From positions 496,001 to 560,000 of the forward strand of contig NZ_JBJDPS010000003.1 in the NCBI RefSeq assembly GCF_044901685.1: 64,000 bases of DNA. The letters run 5' to 3'. Origin of the DNA: Micromonospora_G sp044901685. GTDB lineage: Bacteria; Actinomycetota; Actinomycetes; Mycobacteriales; Micromonosporaceae. This document shows positions 1-8,440 of this stretch, in pieces. The notes beneath the pieces were generated by a model. It searched no databases, was not told where the DNA came from, and saw only the letters and a program-made list of their open reading frames with translations. Positions within the stretch are counted from its first letter, which is position 1. The number at the start of each line of letters is the position of its first letter. A program made the position numbers and the translations under genes.

Positions 1-228
1 ACCGTCTCGGAGCAAGGCGGTCGTACCGTCTCGGAGCAGGGCGGTGGCGACGAAGTACACGGCGGACTTGCCCCACCCGGTGCGCTGCACGCAGAGCACC
101 CGCCGCTGGTCCACCACCAGCGCCTCGATCGCCCGCCACTGGTCCTCGCGGAGCCGGGCCTGATCACCGGCAAGCCGCCGCAGCACCGCCTCGGCCCGTT
201 CGCGTACCGCCACCCGGTCAACCGTCAC
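1..228 (-). CDS. RecQ-like ATP-dependent DNA helicase, N-terminal fragment
   Basis: The first 76 codons of a minus-strand gene that continues beyond the left edge. The start is taken at a GTG at 228; an ATG just upstream (235) is followed by an in-frame stop after five codons. The fragment shows a Q-motif-like stretch (LREDQWRAIEAL) followed by a Walker A of the form QRTGWGKSAVYF, the arrangement of actinobacterial RecQ-type superfamily 2 helicases that unwind DNA during recombination and repair. The helicase core, RQC and HRDC regions lie outside the window. Directly after the Walker A helix there is a tandem ALLRDG duplication (ALLRDGTTALLRDG), seen in the DNA as two near-identical 20-mers 24 bases apart at 1-20 and 25-44. 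Family assignment rests on a short segment only. Confidence 0.7.
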   Translation of the reverse strand, partial: MTVDRVAVRERAEAVLRRLAGDQARLREDQWRAIEALVVDQRRVLCVQRTGWGKSAVYFVATALLRDGTTALLRDG

Positions 229-347
229 CCGGCATTTCTACCAGCGCAGCCGGACTTTCCCACCCAGCCCCGCCCCCTTGTGTCCCATTTTGTCGATCAT
301 GAAGTCATCGCACTCGATACAGCATGTAGCGAGCGACAACCTCATGA

Positions 348-2003
348 TCAACGAGGTGGGTGGGCCAGGGTCGACGGGGCAGGACGGTCGGGTGGCAGGA
401 AGAGGAGGAATTCCTGGAGGGATCGCACCGCCGTACGGGAGAGATTCGACCGGGCGGCGAAGTCCTCCAGGGAGGTGAATCCACCGCGCTGGGAACGCTC
501 GACGGCGATCTGCCGACCCTGCTCCGAGGTTAACCCGGGCAGATGCCAGAGCACCTGGTCCATGACCCTATTGATGTCGATCAGGCCACCATCGTCGAAG
601 TAACGGAGCAGGTCGGGTCGGCCGATGTGCAACTCGTACCGGGCGGCTGGGTACTGGCCGAGCAGTTGCCGGGCCTGTTGTCGCCGAACGGCCATCTCGG
701 CGTCGGCGCTCCGGCTCCGGCGCAGCCGGTTCAGCCACACCTGAGTCGCGAGCACGTGGAGGGCCCCACCGATCCAGATGGCCATGAGCACGAGGACCCC
801 GGCATAGTCGATCCGGTACAAGTTCTCCTTGTATTCGAGGTTGAGTGCCCACCACAGAAAGAAGCTGGTCAGTCCGACGTACCCGGCGGCCGACGAGCCG
901 AACCACATACTGCGCCGCCGAACCGCGTAGCGCAGCATGACGGCCCAGGTGAGCAGGCCGAAGCTGGCCAGCACCAGCAACACCGCAACGCCGGCCTCGA
1001 CCCAGTACCCCCAGGACGGCGTGGCCGCAATCGGCTTCGGCATCGTCAGTACGGGCATGGATGGCGGCAAACCCGCCTTCGGACCGGCCGGAACCCGCAC
1101 CTCCGCGCTCACCGGTCCTGGCACCGGGACGGGCACGGCCGGCGCCACGACAGACACGGCCGGCGCCACGACGGGCGCCATCGCCGGAGCATTCCTGTCC
1201 TGGGGCGCGAACCCGTCCGACTCGGCGGTCAGCGCGAGCGTGGGATCGGACCGGAGAATGCGGCGGTGTAGTTTCTGGAGACTTTCGCCCGGCTCTACGC
1301 CGTACTCCTCGCTCAGTAGTGCCCGCACCTCACGGAAGGCGGCGAGGGCCTCCGCCTGCCGGCCGGAGCGGTAGAGCGCGAGCATGAGCAGCTCGTGGAG
1401 CTGTTCCCGGACCGGGAACCGAGCGACCGCCTGAATCAGATCGGTGACCATCTCCTTGTGGCGCCCGAGGCTCAGCTCCACCTCCGCCCACGATTCCAGG
1501 GCCGCCGCCCGACCCTCGACCAACCTGGTACGCGCCGCGTCGAAGAACGTCCCGTTGAACCCGACGAGCGGCTCTCCCTGCCAGAGTCCGAGGGCCTGCC
1601 GCAACTCGTTGGCAGCTTCCCCCGGCCTCCCTTGCGCGCGCACGTCTGCCGCCCGCCGAACCCGGCGCTCGAACAGTTCCGCGTCAAGGTCCTGCGCGGA
1701 CACCCGCAACTGGTAACCAGTGTCGGTGAGGGTCAGCAGTTGCCCCGGACTGCGTGGTGAGCGCTCCGGCTCCAGAACCCGACGCAGCCCGGCGATGTAC
1801 TTCTGTACGACATTCGGACCGTTCATCGGCGGGTCGTCCTGCCAGACCGCGTCGACTATCTGGGTGGGCGAGACCGGGCGGCCGGCGTAGAGCAAAAGCA
1901 TCGCGAGCACCGCCCGCTGCTTGCTCGGCCCGAGGTCCAGTTCCCGTTCCCCAGCCCACGCCCGCAGCGGACCCAGCAGTTCGAAGCGGAGGTCCGCTCC
2001 CAT
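348..2003 (-). CDS. SARP-family transcriptional regulator with membrane and helix-hairpin-helix C-terminus
   Basis: A 551-residue protein. Residues 1-100 form an OmpR-type winged-helix DNA-binding domain (PSKQRAVLAMLLLYAGRPVS, then VWQDDPP), and residues 105-253 match the bacterial transcriptional activation domain (BTAD) with its LHELLMLALYRSGRQAEAL helix. This is the usual SARP/AfsR N-terminal pair that activates secondary-metabolism or developmental genes. After a proline/alanine linker (275-330) come three hydrophobic segments (about 335-358, 370-388, 399-420), a charged coil, and a ComEA-like helix-hairpin-helix at about 474-535 (IDINRVMDQVLWHLPGL, then GGFTSLEDF). SARPs are normally soluble, so a membrane-tethered form with a second possible DNA-binding motif is unusual. 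The ATG at 2003 is chosen because the SARP domain begins there and an AGGGA lies about eight bases upstream; the frame stays open to 2321. It is divergent from the lipoprotein gene. Confidence 0.85.
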   Translation of the reverse strand: MGADLRFELLGPLRAWAGERELDLGPSKQRAVLAMLLLYAGRPVSPTQIVDAVWQDDPPMNGPNVVQKYIAGLRRVLEPERSPRSPGQLLTLTDTGYQLRVSAQDLDAELFERRVRRAADVRAQGRPGEAANELRQALGLWQGEPLVGFNGTFFDAARTRLVEGRAAALESWAEVELSLGRHKEMVTDLIQAVARFPVREQLHELLMLALYRSGRQAEALAAFREVRALLSEEYGVEPGESLQKLHRRILRSDPTLALTAESDGFAPQDRNAPAMAPVVAPAVSVVAPAVPVPVPGPVSAEVRVPAGPKAGLPPSMPVLTMPKPIAATPSWGYWVEAGVAVLLVLASFGLLTWAVMLRYAVRRRSMWFGSSAAGYVGLTSFFLWWALNLEYKENLYRIDYAGVLVLMAIWIGGALHVLATQVWLNRLRRSRSADAEMAVRRQQARQLLGQYPAARYELHIGRPDLLRYFDDGGLIDINRVMDQVLWHLPGLTSEQGRQIAVERSQRGGFTSLEDFAARSNLSRTAVRSLQEFLLFLPPDRPAPSTLAHPPR

Positions 2004-2163
2004 CCACACCGTCCCTGACCTCGGATTTTCGCCGGCCGCAGTGCCTGTCAGCCGGACGGCAGCATAACGACAGCGCTCCGGCAGTCGATACCAGCAGTCT
2101 CGTGATCGAGATGCAGTTGTTCCCCACTCGGCACAGCCGTGCGGGCAGACCAGAGAGTTGAAC

Positions 2164-2985
2164 ATGCGGCGACGAAACACCCTCATCAGCGCCATTCGCC
2201 GGACGACCGTCACCGCCGCGGTGTTCGCGACATTGGCCGGCGGACTGGTTGGTTGTGGGCAGGGGACGGGAGAGTCGGCGGCCCCGGGACCAGCCGGGAC
2301 CTCGACAGCACCGAACCCCAAGGAAACCCTGCTCGCCGCCGTACCGGACGAAACGCGGCCGGGCTTCAGTTACACCATCAGAGACTGGGAGACAACGCTC
2401 ACCGGCGAGGTGGCGCCGGCCGTCAAGAGCATTCACCTGCGGACGTCGTTCAAGGATCCCGAACTGGGCTTCACGATGCACATGGCGTACCTGACGGTCG
2501 ACAAGGAGGCCTGGGCGAGGATCAACTTCACCGAGACCGAGGGCCTGACCGGGCTGCCGAAGCTGCCGAACAAGTGGATGAGGCTGGACCCGACAAAACT
2601 CACCGATGACGACAGCCTGCCGACCGAGTACGACGGCGCCGACGTGGCCAGTCTGAAGCCGGTGCTGGCGAACACCACGATCGTCCAGAGCGCCTCCGGG
2701 AACTACCGCGGGACCGTCGATCTGAGCGGGCCGGCGGCGGCCGACATCCTGAGCGAGGAGACGATCGCCGGCATCGGAGACGGGGCAAAGACGCTGCCGT
2801 TCCAGGCGACCGTGGACGTCGACGGCCGACTCACCACGTTCGTGGTCAAGGTGCCGGCGGTGGGCAAGACCAAGGCGTACGACTACAGCGTGACGTACGG
2901 CGATTACGGCAAAGCTCCGGCCGTGGCCGCCCCCACCGACGCGGTCCCCGCTCCGGCTCTGGCGTACGAGCTGCTCAACGGCTGA
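2164..2985 (+). CDS. Secreted lipoprotein, LppX/LprG-like
   Basis: A 273-residue protein with a lipoprotein signal peptide: an arginine-rich start, a hydrophobic stretch (VTAAVFATLAGGL) and a lipobox LVGC, so the mature protein should be anchored by the cysteine at about residue 30. The mature part has no membrane segments and reads like actinobacterial LppX/LprA-type beta-rich lipoproteins that bind hydrophobic molecules, or the related family paired with regulators; the exact family is uncertain. The ATG at 2164 is preferred over the TTG at 2158 because GAGAG lies seven bases upstream. It is transcribed divergently from the SARP regulator (160 bases between starts), so the two may share a control region. 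A strong hairpin follows the stop. Confidence 0.75.
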   Translation: MRRRNTLISAIRRTTVTAAVFATLAGGLVGCGQGTGESAAPGPAGTSTAPNPKETLLAAVPDETRPGFSYTIRDWETTLTGEVAPAVKSIHLRTSFKDPELGFTMHMAYLTVDKEAWARINFTETEGLTGLPKLPNKWMRLDPTKLTDDDSLPTEYDGADVASLKPVLANTTIVQSASGNYRGTVDLSGPAAADILSEETIAGIGDGAKTLPFQATVDVDGRLTTFVVKVPAVGKTKAYDYSVTYGDYGKAPAVAAPTDAVPAPALAYELLNG

Positions 2986-2997
2986 GTCTGACGAACC

Positions 2998-3039
2998 CGT
3001 TCGAGGGGGCGGACACACGGGGGTCCGCCCCCTCGAACG
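2998..3039. terminator. Bidirectional terminator hairpin
   Basis: A perfect 17-base-pair inverted repeat (left arm begins CGTTCGAGGGGGCGG) with an eight-base loop sits between the stop of the lipoprotein gene (2985) and the stop of the convergent livM gene (3045). There is no long T-run, as is common in high-GC actinomycetes. The position suggests termination for both strands. Confidence 0.8.
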
Positions 3040-3044
3040 ATCGG

Positions 3045-4163
3045 TCAGCGGGGTGGGCGGGCGGGCAACAGGCGGCGGATCGGGGCGATCCGGGTGCTGA
3101 GGCTGGCCAGGCCGCCGGGGAAGAAGTAGACGGCCAGGATGAAGACGGTGCCGAGCACGAAGAGCGGCTGGGAGAGCGGACCGCTCAGCACGCCGGGCAG
3201 CGCGTCCACCGCCGACGAGGAGCCGAAGTCGGTGAGCCGGTGGTCCAGGTACATGTAGAGGAAGCCGCCGAGGACCGGCCCCCAGCGCGTACCGGGTCCG
3301 CCGAGCACCACCATGACCAGCAACGACAGGGTCAGCTCGGACGAGGTGATGTGCGGCGACGCGCCGCCCACGAGCAGGCAGTAGATCACCCCACCGCCGG
3401 TCGCGAGGCTGCCGGAGAGGGTGAACGCGACCAGCTTGAACCGGTACGGGTCCAGCCCGAGCACCCCGATCCGCCGCTCGTCGTCGCGGAGCCCGGCGAG
3501 CACCCGCCCGGTCGGCGAGGCGGCGACCCGGGCCACCACGAAGACCACCAGGGCCAGGTACGCCAACGCCAGCCAGTACAGGTTGACCGTGTTCGCCACC
3601 CCGACCAGCGCGTCCGGCAACCCGGACACGTCCAGCGGCAGCCCCTCCTCGCCACCGGTCAGCCCCTGGAAGTCCAGCGCCACCAGGGTCGCGCCGACCT
3701 GGGCGAAGGCGAGCGTGACCATGGCGAAGGCGATCCCGGCCGTACGCAGCGCCACCGCCCCGAGCAGGGCGGCCAGGACGGCACCACCGACCAGGGTGAG
3801 CAGCGCCGCCTGCCACAGCGGCAGCCCGCCCTTGGTGACCAGGATGTCGGTGCCGTAAACCCCGGCGGCGAAGTAGAGCGCGTGCCCGAAGGAGAGCATG
3901 CCGGTACGCCCGAAGAGCAGGTCGTACCCGGCCGCGAGCCCACCGAAGACCAGGCAGATGGCGAGCAGTTGCAGGGTGCCGGGCGAGTTGAGCGGCCCGT
4001 CGAAGAGCCCCGGCAGCGACACCGTCGAGTACGGCAGGATCGCGAAGAGCACCAGCGCCGCCAGCGGCAACCAGGGCCGGACCACCGCGAACCAGCCCCG
4101 CCGCTGCGCCCGCGCCGACGTGACCGCCGCCGCCTCCGGAACCGGAGTCTTGACCTCGGTCAT
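3045..4163 (-). CDS. livM: Branched-chain amino acid-type ABC transporter permease (LivM)
   Basis: A 372-residue integral membrane protein, the second permease of a hydrophobic-amino-acid-uptake (HAAT) ABC importer. It has a charged N-terminal tail of about 40 residues, then nine to ten hydrophobic segments. The family-typical LLFGRTGMLSFGHALYFAAG segment lies in the third helix region, and a cytoplasmic loop carrying the ATPase-coupling motif (GRVLAGLRDDERRIGVLG) lies past the middle. It overlaps the stop of livH by four bases (ATGA), so the two permeases are probably translationally coupled. It is the last gene of the five-gene operon and ends at the bidirectional terminator. The substrate cannot be read from the sequence; branched-chain amino acids, amides or urea are all known for this family. 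Confidence 0.88.
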   Translation of the reverse strand: MTEVKTPVPEAAAVTSARAQRRGWFAVVRPWLPLAALVLFAILPYSTVSLPGLFDGPLNSPGTLQLLAICLVFGGLAAGYDLLFGRTGMLSFGHALYFAAGVYGTDILVTKGGLPLWQAALLTLVGGAVLAALLGAVALRTAGIAFAMVTLAFAQVGATLVALDFQGLTGGEEGLPLDVSGLPDALVGVANTVNLYWLALAYLALVVFVVARVAASPTGRVLAGLRDDERRIGVLGLDPYRFKLVAFTLSGSLATGGGVIYCLLVGGASPHITSSELTLSLLVMVVLGGPGTRWGPVLGGFLYMYLDHRLTDFGSSSAVDALPGVLSGPLSQPLFVLGTVFILAVYFFPGGLASLSTRIAPIRRLLPARPPR

Positions 4164-5050
4164 GCCGTTACCGCCTTTCCGGCGATGCCCTGCGGGCGGA
4201 GCAGGAGGACCACCGCGAGCAGCGCGACCACGCAGAGGTCACCCGCGCCCGAGGCACCGTAGTAGTTGACGAACTGCTGCAACAGCCCGACGACGACCGC
4301 CGCGTACGCGGAGCCGACCACCGAGCCCATCCCGCCGATCACCACCACGATGAAGGCGAAGATCAGCAGCGAGCCGCCCTGGCTGGGCGAGACCGAGCCG
4401 AAGTAGACGCCACCGAGCCCACCGGCGAGCGCCGCCACCGCCCCGCCGATCACGAAGACGAGGGTGAACGCCCGGCGTACGTCGATGCCGAGCGCGGTGA
4501 CCATCTCCCGGTTCTCCACCCCGGCCCGGATCACCAGGCCGTAGCGGGTGTAGCGGAGGAAACCGAGCAGCAGGGCGAGCACCACGGCGGCGGCCACGAT
4601 CAGCAGCAGGATCGAGTTCGGCACCTTCGCGCCGAGCACCACCGTCACCTGCCGGCTCCACTCCGGGCGGGGGAAGTCGCGGGGGTCGGCGCCCCAGGAT
4701 GCCTGGAGCAGCGCCACCCCGGCCAGCGACAGCCCGACGGTGACCAGCACCTGTTCGATGTTGCGGGAGTAGAGCGGGCGGATCATGACGAGTTCGACCA
4801 GGGCGCCGACCAGCGCCCCGGCGGCCACGCCGAAGGCGACCGCGAGCACGAAGCCGAACCCGCCGGGGCCGGCGCCGGGCAGGTTGTTCGCCGCCCACCA
4901 GGTGCCGTACGCGCCGACGGAGAGGAACAGCCCGTGGGCGAAGTTGAGCACGTCGGCGAGGCCGAACACCAGGGACAACCCGGCGGCGACGAGGAAGTAC
5001 AACGCGGCCAGGCCGAGCCCGGTCAGCGTCAACAGCACGATGGTGCCCAT
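4160..5050 (-). CDS. livH: Branched-chain amino acid-type ABC transporter permease (LivH)
   Basis: A 296-residue membrane protein of the LivH family, about eight hydrophobic segments. The N-terminus has the conserved AAGLSLVFGLADVLNFAHGL stretch typical of the first permease of HAAT importers, and the coupling loop has RYTRYGLVIRAGVENREMV. It forms the transmembrane channel with LivM. The start ATG (5050) shares one base with the stop of the ATPase gene livF, and the gene's own stop overlaps the start of livM by four bases, indicating a tightly packed operon. Nothing is truncated; the length matches the family (about 290 residues). Confidence 0.9.
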   Translation of the reverse strand: MGTIVLLTLTGLGLAALYFLVAAGLSLVFGLADVLNFAHGLFLSVGAYGTWWAANNLPGAGPGGFGFVLAVAFGVAAGALVGALVELVMIRPLYSRNIEQVLVTVGLSLAGVALLQASWGADPRDFPRPEWSRQVTVVLGAKVPNSILLLIVAAAVVLALLLGFLRYTRYGLVIRAGVENREMVTALGIDVRRAFTLVFVIGGAVAALAGGLGGVYFGSVSPSQGGSLLIFAFIVVVIGGMGSVVGSAYAAVVVGLLQQFVNYYGASGAGDLCVVALLAVVLLLRPQGIAGKAVTA

Positions 5051-5781
5051 CAGGCGTGTACCCCCGACGATCCGACTCCGAGCAGGGACTTGGTCAGCGC
5101 CGGCTCGTCCAGCAACCGGCCGGCGTCACCGGTCCAGGCGACCCGGCCGGCGTCGAGCACGACGGCGGCCTGGGCGAGTCGACGTACCACCGCGAGGTTC
5201 TGCTCGACGAGCAGCACCGGCACGGTGACCGCGACCCGTTCCAGCACCTCGGCGACCTCGGTGACCACCTTCGGGGCGAGCCCCTTGGTCGGCTCGTCCA
5301 CCAGCAGCAACCGGTTGTCGTTGAGCAGCACCCGACCGATGGCGAGCATCTGTTGCTGGCCGCCGGAGAGCGAGCCGGCCCGTTGCCGTCCGCGCCGGTC
5401 CAGCTCCGGGAAAAGCTCGAAGACCTTGTCGTACGCGGGCGCGGTGCCGCGCCGCTCGGCCAGTCGCAGGTTCTCGGCGACGGTGAGCCCGGCGAAGACG
5501 CACCGGTCCTCCGGCACGTAACCGAGGCCGCCCCGGACCAGCCGGTGCGTCGGCTGCCCGGTGAGGCTCCGGTCGCCGGTACGGATCTCGCCGCGTACCT
5601 CGCCGTTGCGCGGGGTGAGGCCGATGATCGCGCGCAACGTGGTGGTCTTGCCGACCCCGTTGCGCCCGAGCAGCACGGTCACCCCGGTCGGCGCCACCGT
5701 GAACGAGACGCCCTGGAGGATGTGCAGCCCGGCGATCCGTACCGAGAGATCCTCGACGGTCAGGATCGGTTCCGTACTCAT
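5050..5781 (-). CDS. livF: ABC transporter ATP-binding protein (LivF)
   Basis: A 243-residue ABC ATPase of the LivF type. Visible motifs are Walker A GRNGVGKTT, Q-loop region around LTPRNGEVRG, signature SLSGGQQQML, Walker B RLLLVDEP, followed by TKGLAPKVV, and the switch histidine replaced in context LVEQNLAVV, which is normal for LivF (the conserved VEQN stretch). The LGYVPEDRCVF segment is characteristic of the LivF subfamily. It drives import together with LivG. It overlaps livG by four bases and livH by one base. The length agrees with the family. Confidence 0.9.
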   Translation of the reverse strand: MSTEPILTVEDLSVRIAGLHILQGVSFTVAPTGVTVLLGRNGVGKTTTLRAIIGLTPRNGEVRGEIRTGDRSLTGQPTHRLVRGGLGYVPEDRCVFAGLTVAENLRLAERRGTAPAYDKVFELFPELDRRGRQRAGSLSGGQQQMLAIGRVLLNDNRLLLVDEPTKGLAPKVVTEVAEVLERVAVTVPVLLVEQNLAVVRRLAQAAVVLDAGRVAWTGDAGRLLDEPALTKSLLGVGSSGVHA

Positions 5782-6521
5782 AGTGACTCCCCCAGGTACG
5801 CCTCTTGCACGGTGGCGTTGGCCATCACGATCTCCGGGGTGTCGCAGGCGAGCAGCGCGCCGTGGTGCATCACCGCGATCCGGTCGGCCAGTTCCAGGAT
5901 CACGTCCATGTGATGCTCCACCATCAGCACCGAACGACCGCTGTCGCCAGTCAACGACCGGATCACCGCGACCAGTTCCGGCACGTCCTCCGCGCTCACC
6001 CCGGCCATCGGCTCGTCCAGCAGCATCACGGTCGGCTCACCGGCGAGCAGCAGCGCGATTTCGAGCTTCCGCTTCTCGCCGTGCGCGAGGTTGCCGGCGA
6101 GCGACGTACCCCGGTGGCTGAGGCCGACCCGGTCGAGCGCCGCGTCGGCGGCGGCGGCCACCTCCCGGTCGGCCGCCGCCCGCCGCCACAGCTTCATCGA
6201 CCCGCCACGATGCGCCTGTACGGCCAGCCGCACGTTCTCCCGCACGCTGAGCGAGCCGAAGACCGAGGACGCCTGGAAGGTGCGGCCGAGCCCGAGGCCG
6301 GCCCGCCGGTGCGGCGGCAGCCCGCTGATGTCCTGCCCGTGCAGCAGCACCTGGCCCTCGGTCGGGCGCCGCAGTCCGGAGATCAGGTTGAACAGGGACG
6401 TCTTGCCCGCGCCGTTCGGCCCGATCACGCCCAGGAACTCGCCCGGCGCCAGGTCGAAGGAGACGCCGTCGACGATGGCGACCTCGCCGATTCGCCAACT
6501 GAGGCCTCGGGTGGCCAGCAC
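5778..6521 (-). CDS. livG: ABC transporter ATP-binding protein (LivG)
   Basis: A 247-residue ABC ATPase of the LivG type: Walker A GPNGAGKTS, the LivG-typical GLGRTFQASSVFGSLSVREN region after the Q-loop, Walker B TVMLLDEPMAGVS, and the switch region VLMVEHHMDVI. The signature motif reads LAHGEKRKLEIA rather than LSGGQ, which is normal for LivG proteins (usually LSHGDQR-like). The start is a GTG at 6521, eight bases after the stop of the substrate-binding protein gene, with a TGAGG close upstream. It pairs with LivF to power the importer. Confidence 0.9.
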   Translation of the reverse strand: MLATRGLSWRIGEVAIVDGVSFDLAPGEFLGVIGPNGAGKTSLFNLISGLRRPTEGQVLLHGQDISGLPPHRRAGLGLGRTFQASSVFGSLSVRENVRLAVQAHRGGSMKLWRRAAADREVAAAADAALDRVGLSHRGTSLAGNLAHGEKRKLEIALLLAGEPTVMLLDEPMAGVSAEDVPELVAVIRSLTGDSGRSVLMVEHHMDVILELADRIAVMHHGALLACDTPEIVMANATVQEAYLGESL

Positions 6522-6529
6522 TACCTCAC

Positions 6530-7738
6530 TCAGCCCTTCATGGCTACCGCGGGCGGCGCCGTCTCGTCGCTGGTCAGGGCCTTCTGGAGCTCGGCCTTGA
6601 GCTGGTCACCGGTGCCGGTCAGCTTGGCCTGGAACATCGGCTGGAGCAGCGCGTGGTCGGCCGGGCGGACGGTGTTCTTGCCCTTGACCCCGTCGAAGCT
6701 CCACCCTTCGAGGGCGGTCACCATCTTGTCGACGTCGTCGCCACCCTCGGTCGCGGCCCGGACCACCATCTGGGCGGCGGTGAAGCCGTCCGGGTGGAAC
6801 AGGTCCAGCACCCCGCCGGGCACGCCGGCCTTGAGCGCCTTGGTGGCGTCGTTCTCGACCGCGCCGTCGAAGAAGTGCGACAGGAACGAGATCTTCGTGC
6901 CGGCGGCACCGAAGGTCGCCCACGAGGCGCGGATGTCGAGCCCGGTGACAACCGTGGTGGAGGCGAGCACGCCCTGCTGGTCGAGGGTCTGCCACATCGC
7001 CGGGGCGGTGGTGCCGGCCCAGGCGACAAAGAGCAGGTCGGGCTTGGCGCTGTTGATCTGGCTGGCGAACGGGGTGAACTCGGTCGCGCTGGCCGGCGCG
7101 AGCACGCTGCTCACGGTGGCCCCGGCGCCGCCGATGACCGCCTGCACGGCCGCCTCGTTGCTCTTGCCGAACGCGCTGTCCTGGGCGAAGACAACAACCT
7201 TCTTGCCCTTCGCGTCGCCGATGAACGACTTCGCGGTGACAACATCCTGGTACGACTGCCGCCCGGAGCGGAACGTGTACTTGTTGACCCCGGTCACCGC
7301 GTCGGTGGCGGCCGGGCCGGAGATGAAGAGGGTCTTGTTCTGCGCCGCGATCGGGGCGACCTGGAGCGCGACACCGGACGCGGTCGACCCGGCGAGGATC
7401 TTGACGCCCTTGCCGATCAGGTCCTTCGCCGCCGACACCGCCTTGGCCGGGTCACCGGCGTCGTCAACCTCGGTCACCTCGACCGGCCGCTCACCGATCT
7501 TGTTGGTGCCCTTGGTCGCGTACGACAGACCGGCCTTGAAACCCTCGATGTACTGCTTGCCGTAGCTGGCCAGCGCTCCCGACTGGGAGTAGACCAGGCC
7601 GACCTTGACCGGGGTGCTGTTCGAGTCGCCGCCCCCGGTGGCGGTGTCCTGCGGGCTGCCACACGCCGCGGCGATGAGCGCCACGGCCATCAAACTGGCG
7701 GCTGCGACGAGCGCTCGCCGGGTGGTCCGGACCGTCAT
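6530..7738 (-). CDS. livK: ABC transporter substrate-binding lipoprotein (LivK-type)
   Basis: A 402-residue periplasmic-binding-type lipoprotein, first gene of the importer operon. Residues 1-25 are a lipoprotein signal (twin arginine TTRRALVAAA, hydrophobic core, lipobox IAAACG). The mature protein has the Leu/Ile/Val-binding fold markers: KVGLVYSQSGALASYG at the start, GDPAKAVSAAKDLI, and LAGSTASGVALQVAPIA. The ligand is not deducible; the family binds branched-chain amino acids, amides or aromatic compounds. The ATG at 7738 is chosen because a GGAG lies six bases upstream and the signal peptide begins there; the frame is open to 7807 but the extra residues do not belong to a signal peptide. 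Confidence 0.88.
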   Translation of the reverse strand: MTVRTTRRALVAAASLMAVALIAAACGSPQDTATGGGDSNSTPVKVGLVYSQSGALASYGKQYIEGFKAGLSYATKGTNKIGERPVEVTEVDDAGDPAKAVSAAKDLIGKGVKILAGSTASGVALQVAPIAAQNKTLFISGPAATDAVTGVNKYTFRSGRQSYQDVVTAKSFIGDAKGKKVVVFAQDSAFGKSNEAAVQAVIGGAGATVSSVLAPASATEFTPFASQINSAKPDLLFVAWAGTTAPAMWQTLDQQGVLASTTVVTGLDIRASWATFGAAGTKISFLSHFFDGAVENDATKALKAGVPGGVLDLFHPDGFTAAQMVVRAATEGGDDVDKMVTALEGWSFDGVKGKNTVRPADHALLQPMFQAKLTGTGDQLKAELQKALTSDETAPPAVAMKG

Positions 7739-7793
7739 GTATGGCTCCACGTGAGGGAGTAGTGGGAAACTTGTTTGTCGGCTCACGCTAGGA

Positions 7794-7803
7794 GTGACGT
7801 CAC
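7794..7803. promoter_or_regulatory. Palindrome upstream of livK, possible operator
   Basis: A perfect 10-base palindrome GTGACGTCAC lies 56 bases upstream of the livK start codon. Its position fits a regulator-binding site for the importer operon, but no regulator gene adjoins the operon and the function is a guess. Confidence 0.3.
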
Positions 7804-7986
7804 CCACGGGCTATGTGGATGAAACCCATAAGTAACAGTGGTTGGGTGGCCTGTAGAGACAGCTCACGCTCACTCCCGCGCCGGGCACGCGCGCCCAGGA
7901 AGCCACCCGCGCCCGTACGAGCCAGTGGATCAACCTAACGCCCATGACTTCGCACCGACAGGTGTCGGCCGTGCCCATCGGGCCGC

Positions 7987-8073
7987 GCTCGCGGTTCGGC
8001 GGAGCGCTCGCGGTCCGGCGGCGTTCGCGGTCCGGCGGCGTTCGCGGTCCGGCGGCGTTCGCGGTCCGGCGGC
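7987..8073. repeat. 17-base tandem repeat
   Basis: Three perfect head-to-tail copies of the 17-mer GTTCGCGGTCCGGCGGC (8023-8073) are preceded by one copy with a single change (8006-8022) and a more degenerate one (7987-8003, offset by two bases). It lies in the long non-coding gap between livK and the DUF4352-like gene. The unit is not a multiple of three, which argues against selection as coding sequence. Confidence 0.9.
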
Positions 8074-8440
8074 GAGCGGCTGTGAGTTCGAAAATTCGTA
8101 CACGAAAGAACGTGTAGGCACATCATCTTTCATGTACGACATCAACGCGTCATACGCACCGGAGAGCCGGCCGGACGGCGGCCGGTCACATCCATCGGCG
8201 GCGAGGAACGGGCCCGTCGGGGCCGTCGACCCACCGTTGTGGCACCCCGTGCCACCGGCGGCGGCGAATGCCCGGTCATGCGGCCCTGACCTGCGGCGAC
8301 ACGGGTCGAGGTCCACAAAGGTGGGTTAACTCTTCGGCGGCACAGAATGGCCGAATGACGCTGCGTCACCACGCACACACTGTGGCAACGTCTTTCCCGC
8401 GCTCCCGAGGCGGATGCCCCGACATAACCGCGGAGAAGAT

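Larger units (their letters stand above)
7739..8440. other. Intergenic region between divergent livK and DUF4352-like gene
   Basis: About 700 bases with no convincing gene. The livK side holds a 10-base palindrome (7794-7803), the middle holds a 17-base tandem repeat (7987-8073) and a small hairpin (8099-8116). Minus-strand frames starting near 8126-8316 exist but have no ribosome site and are built largely from the repeat, so they were not called. The segment around 8090-8160 is locally AT-richer and could hold a promoter, though no clear -35/-10 pair is visible. Confidence 0.6.

Noticed and set aside
1684..3816. Very long minus-strand open frame over the lipoprotein and livM genes
   Set aside because: It is a high-GC shadow: rich in Arg, Gly and Pro, without motifs, and it covers two well-supported genes in other frames.
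7930..8316. Minus-strand small gene (128 codons) in the livK gap
   Set aside because: Mostly encoded by the 17-base tandem repeat, no ribosome site, no family.
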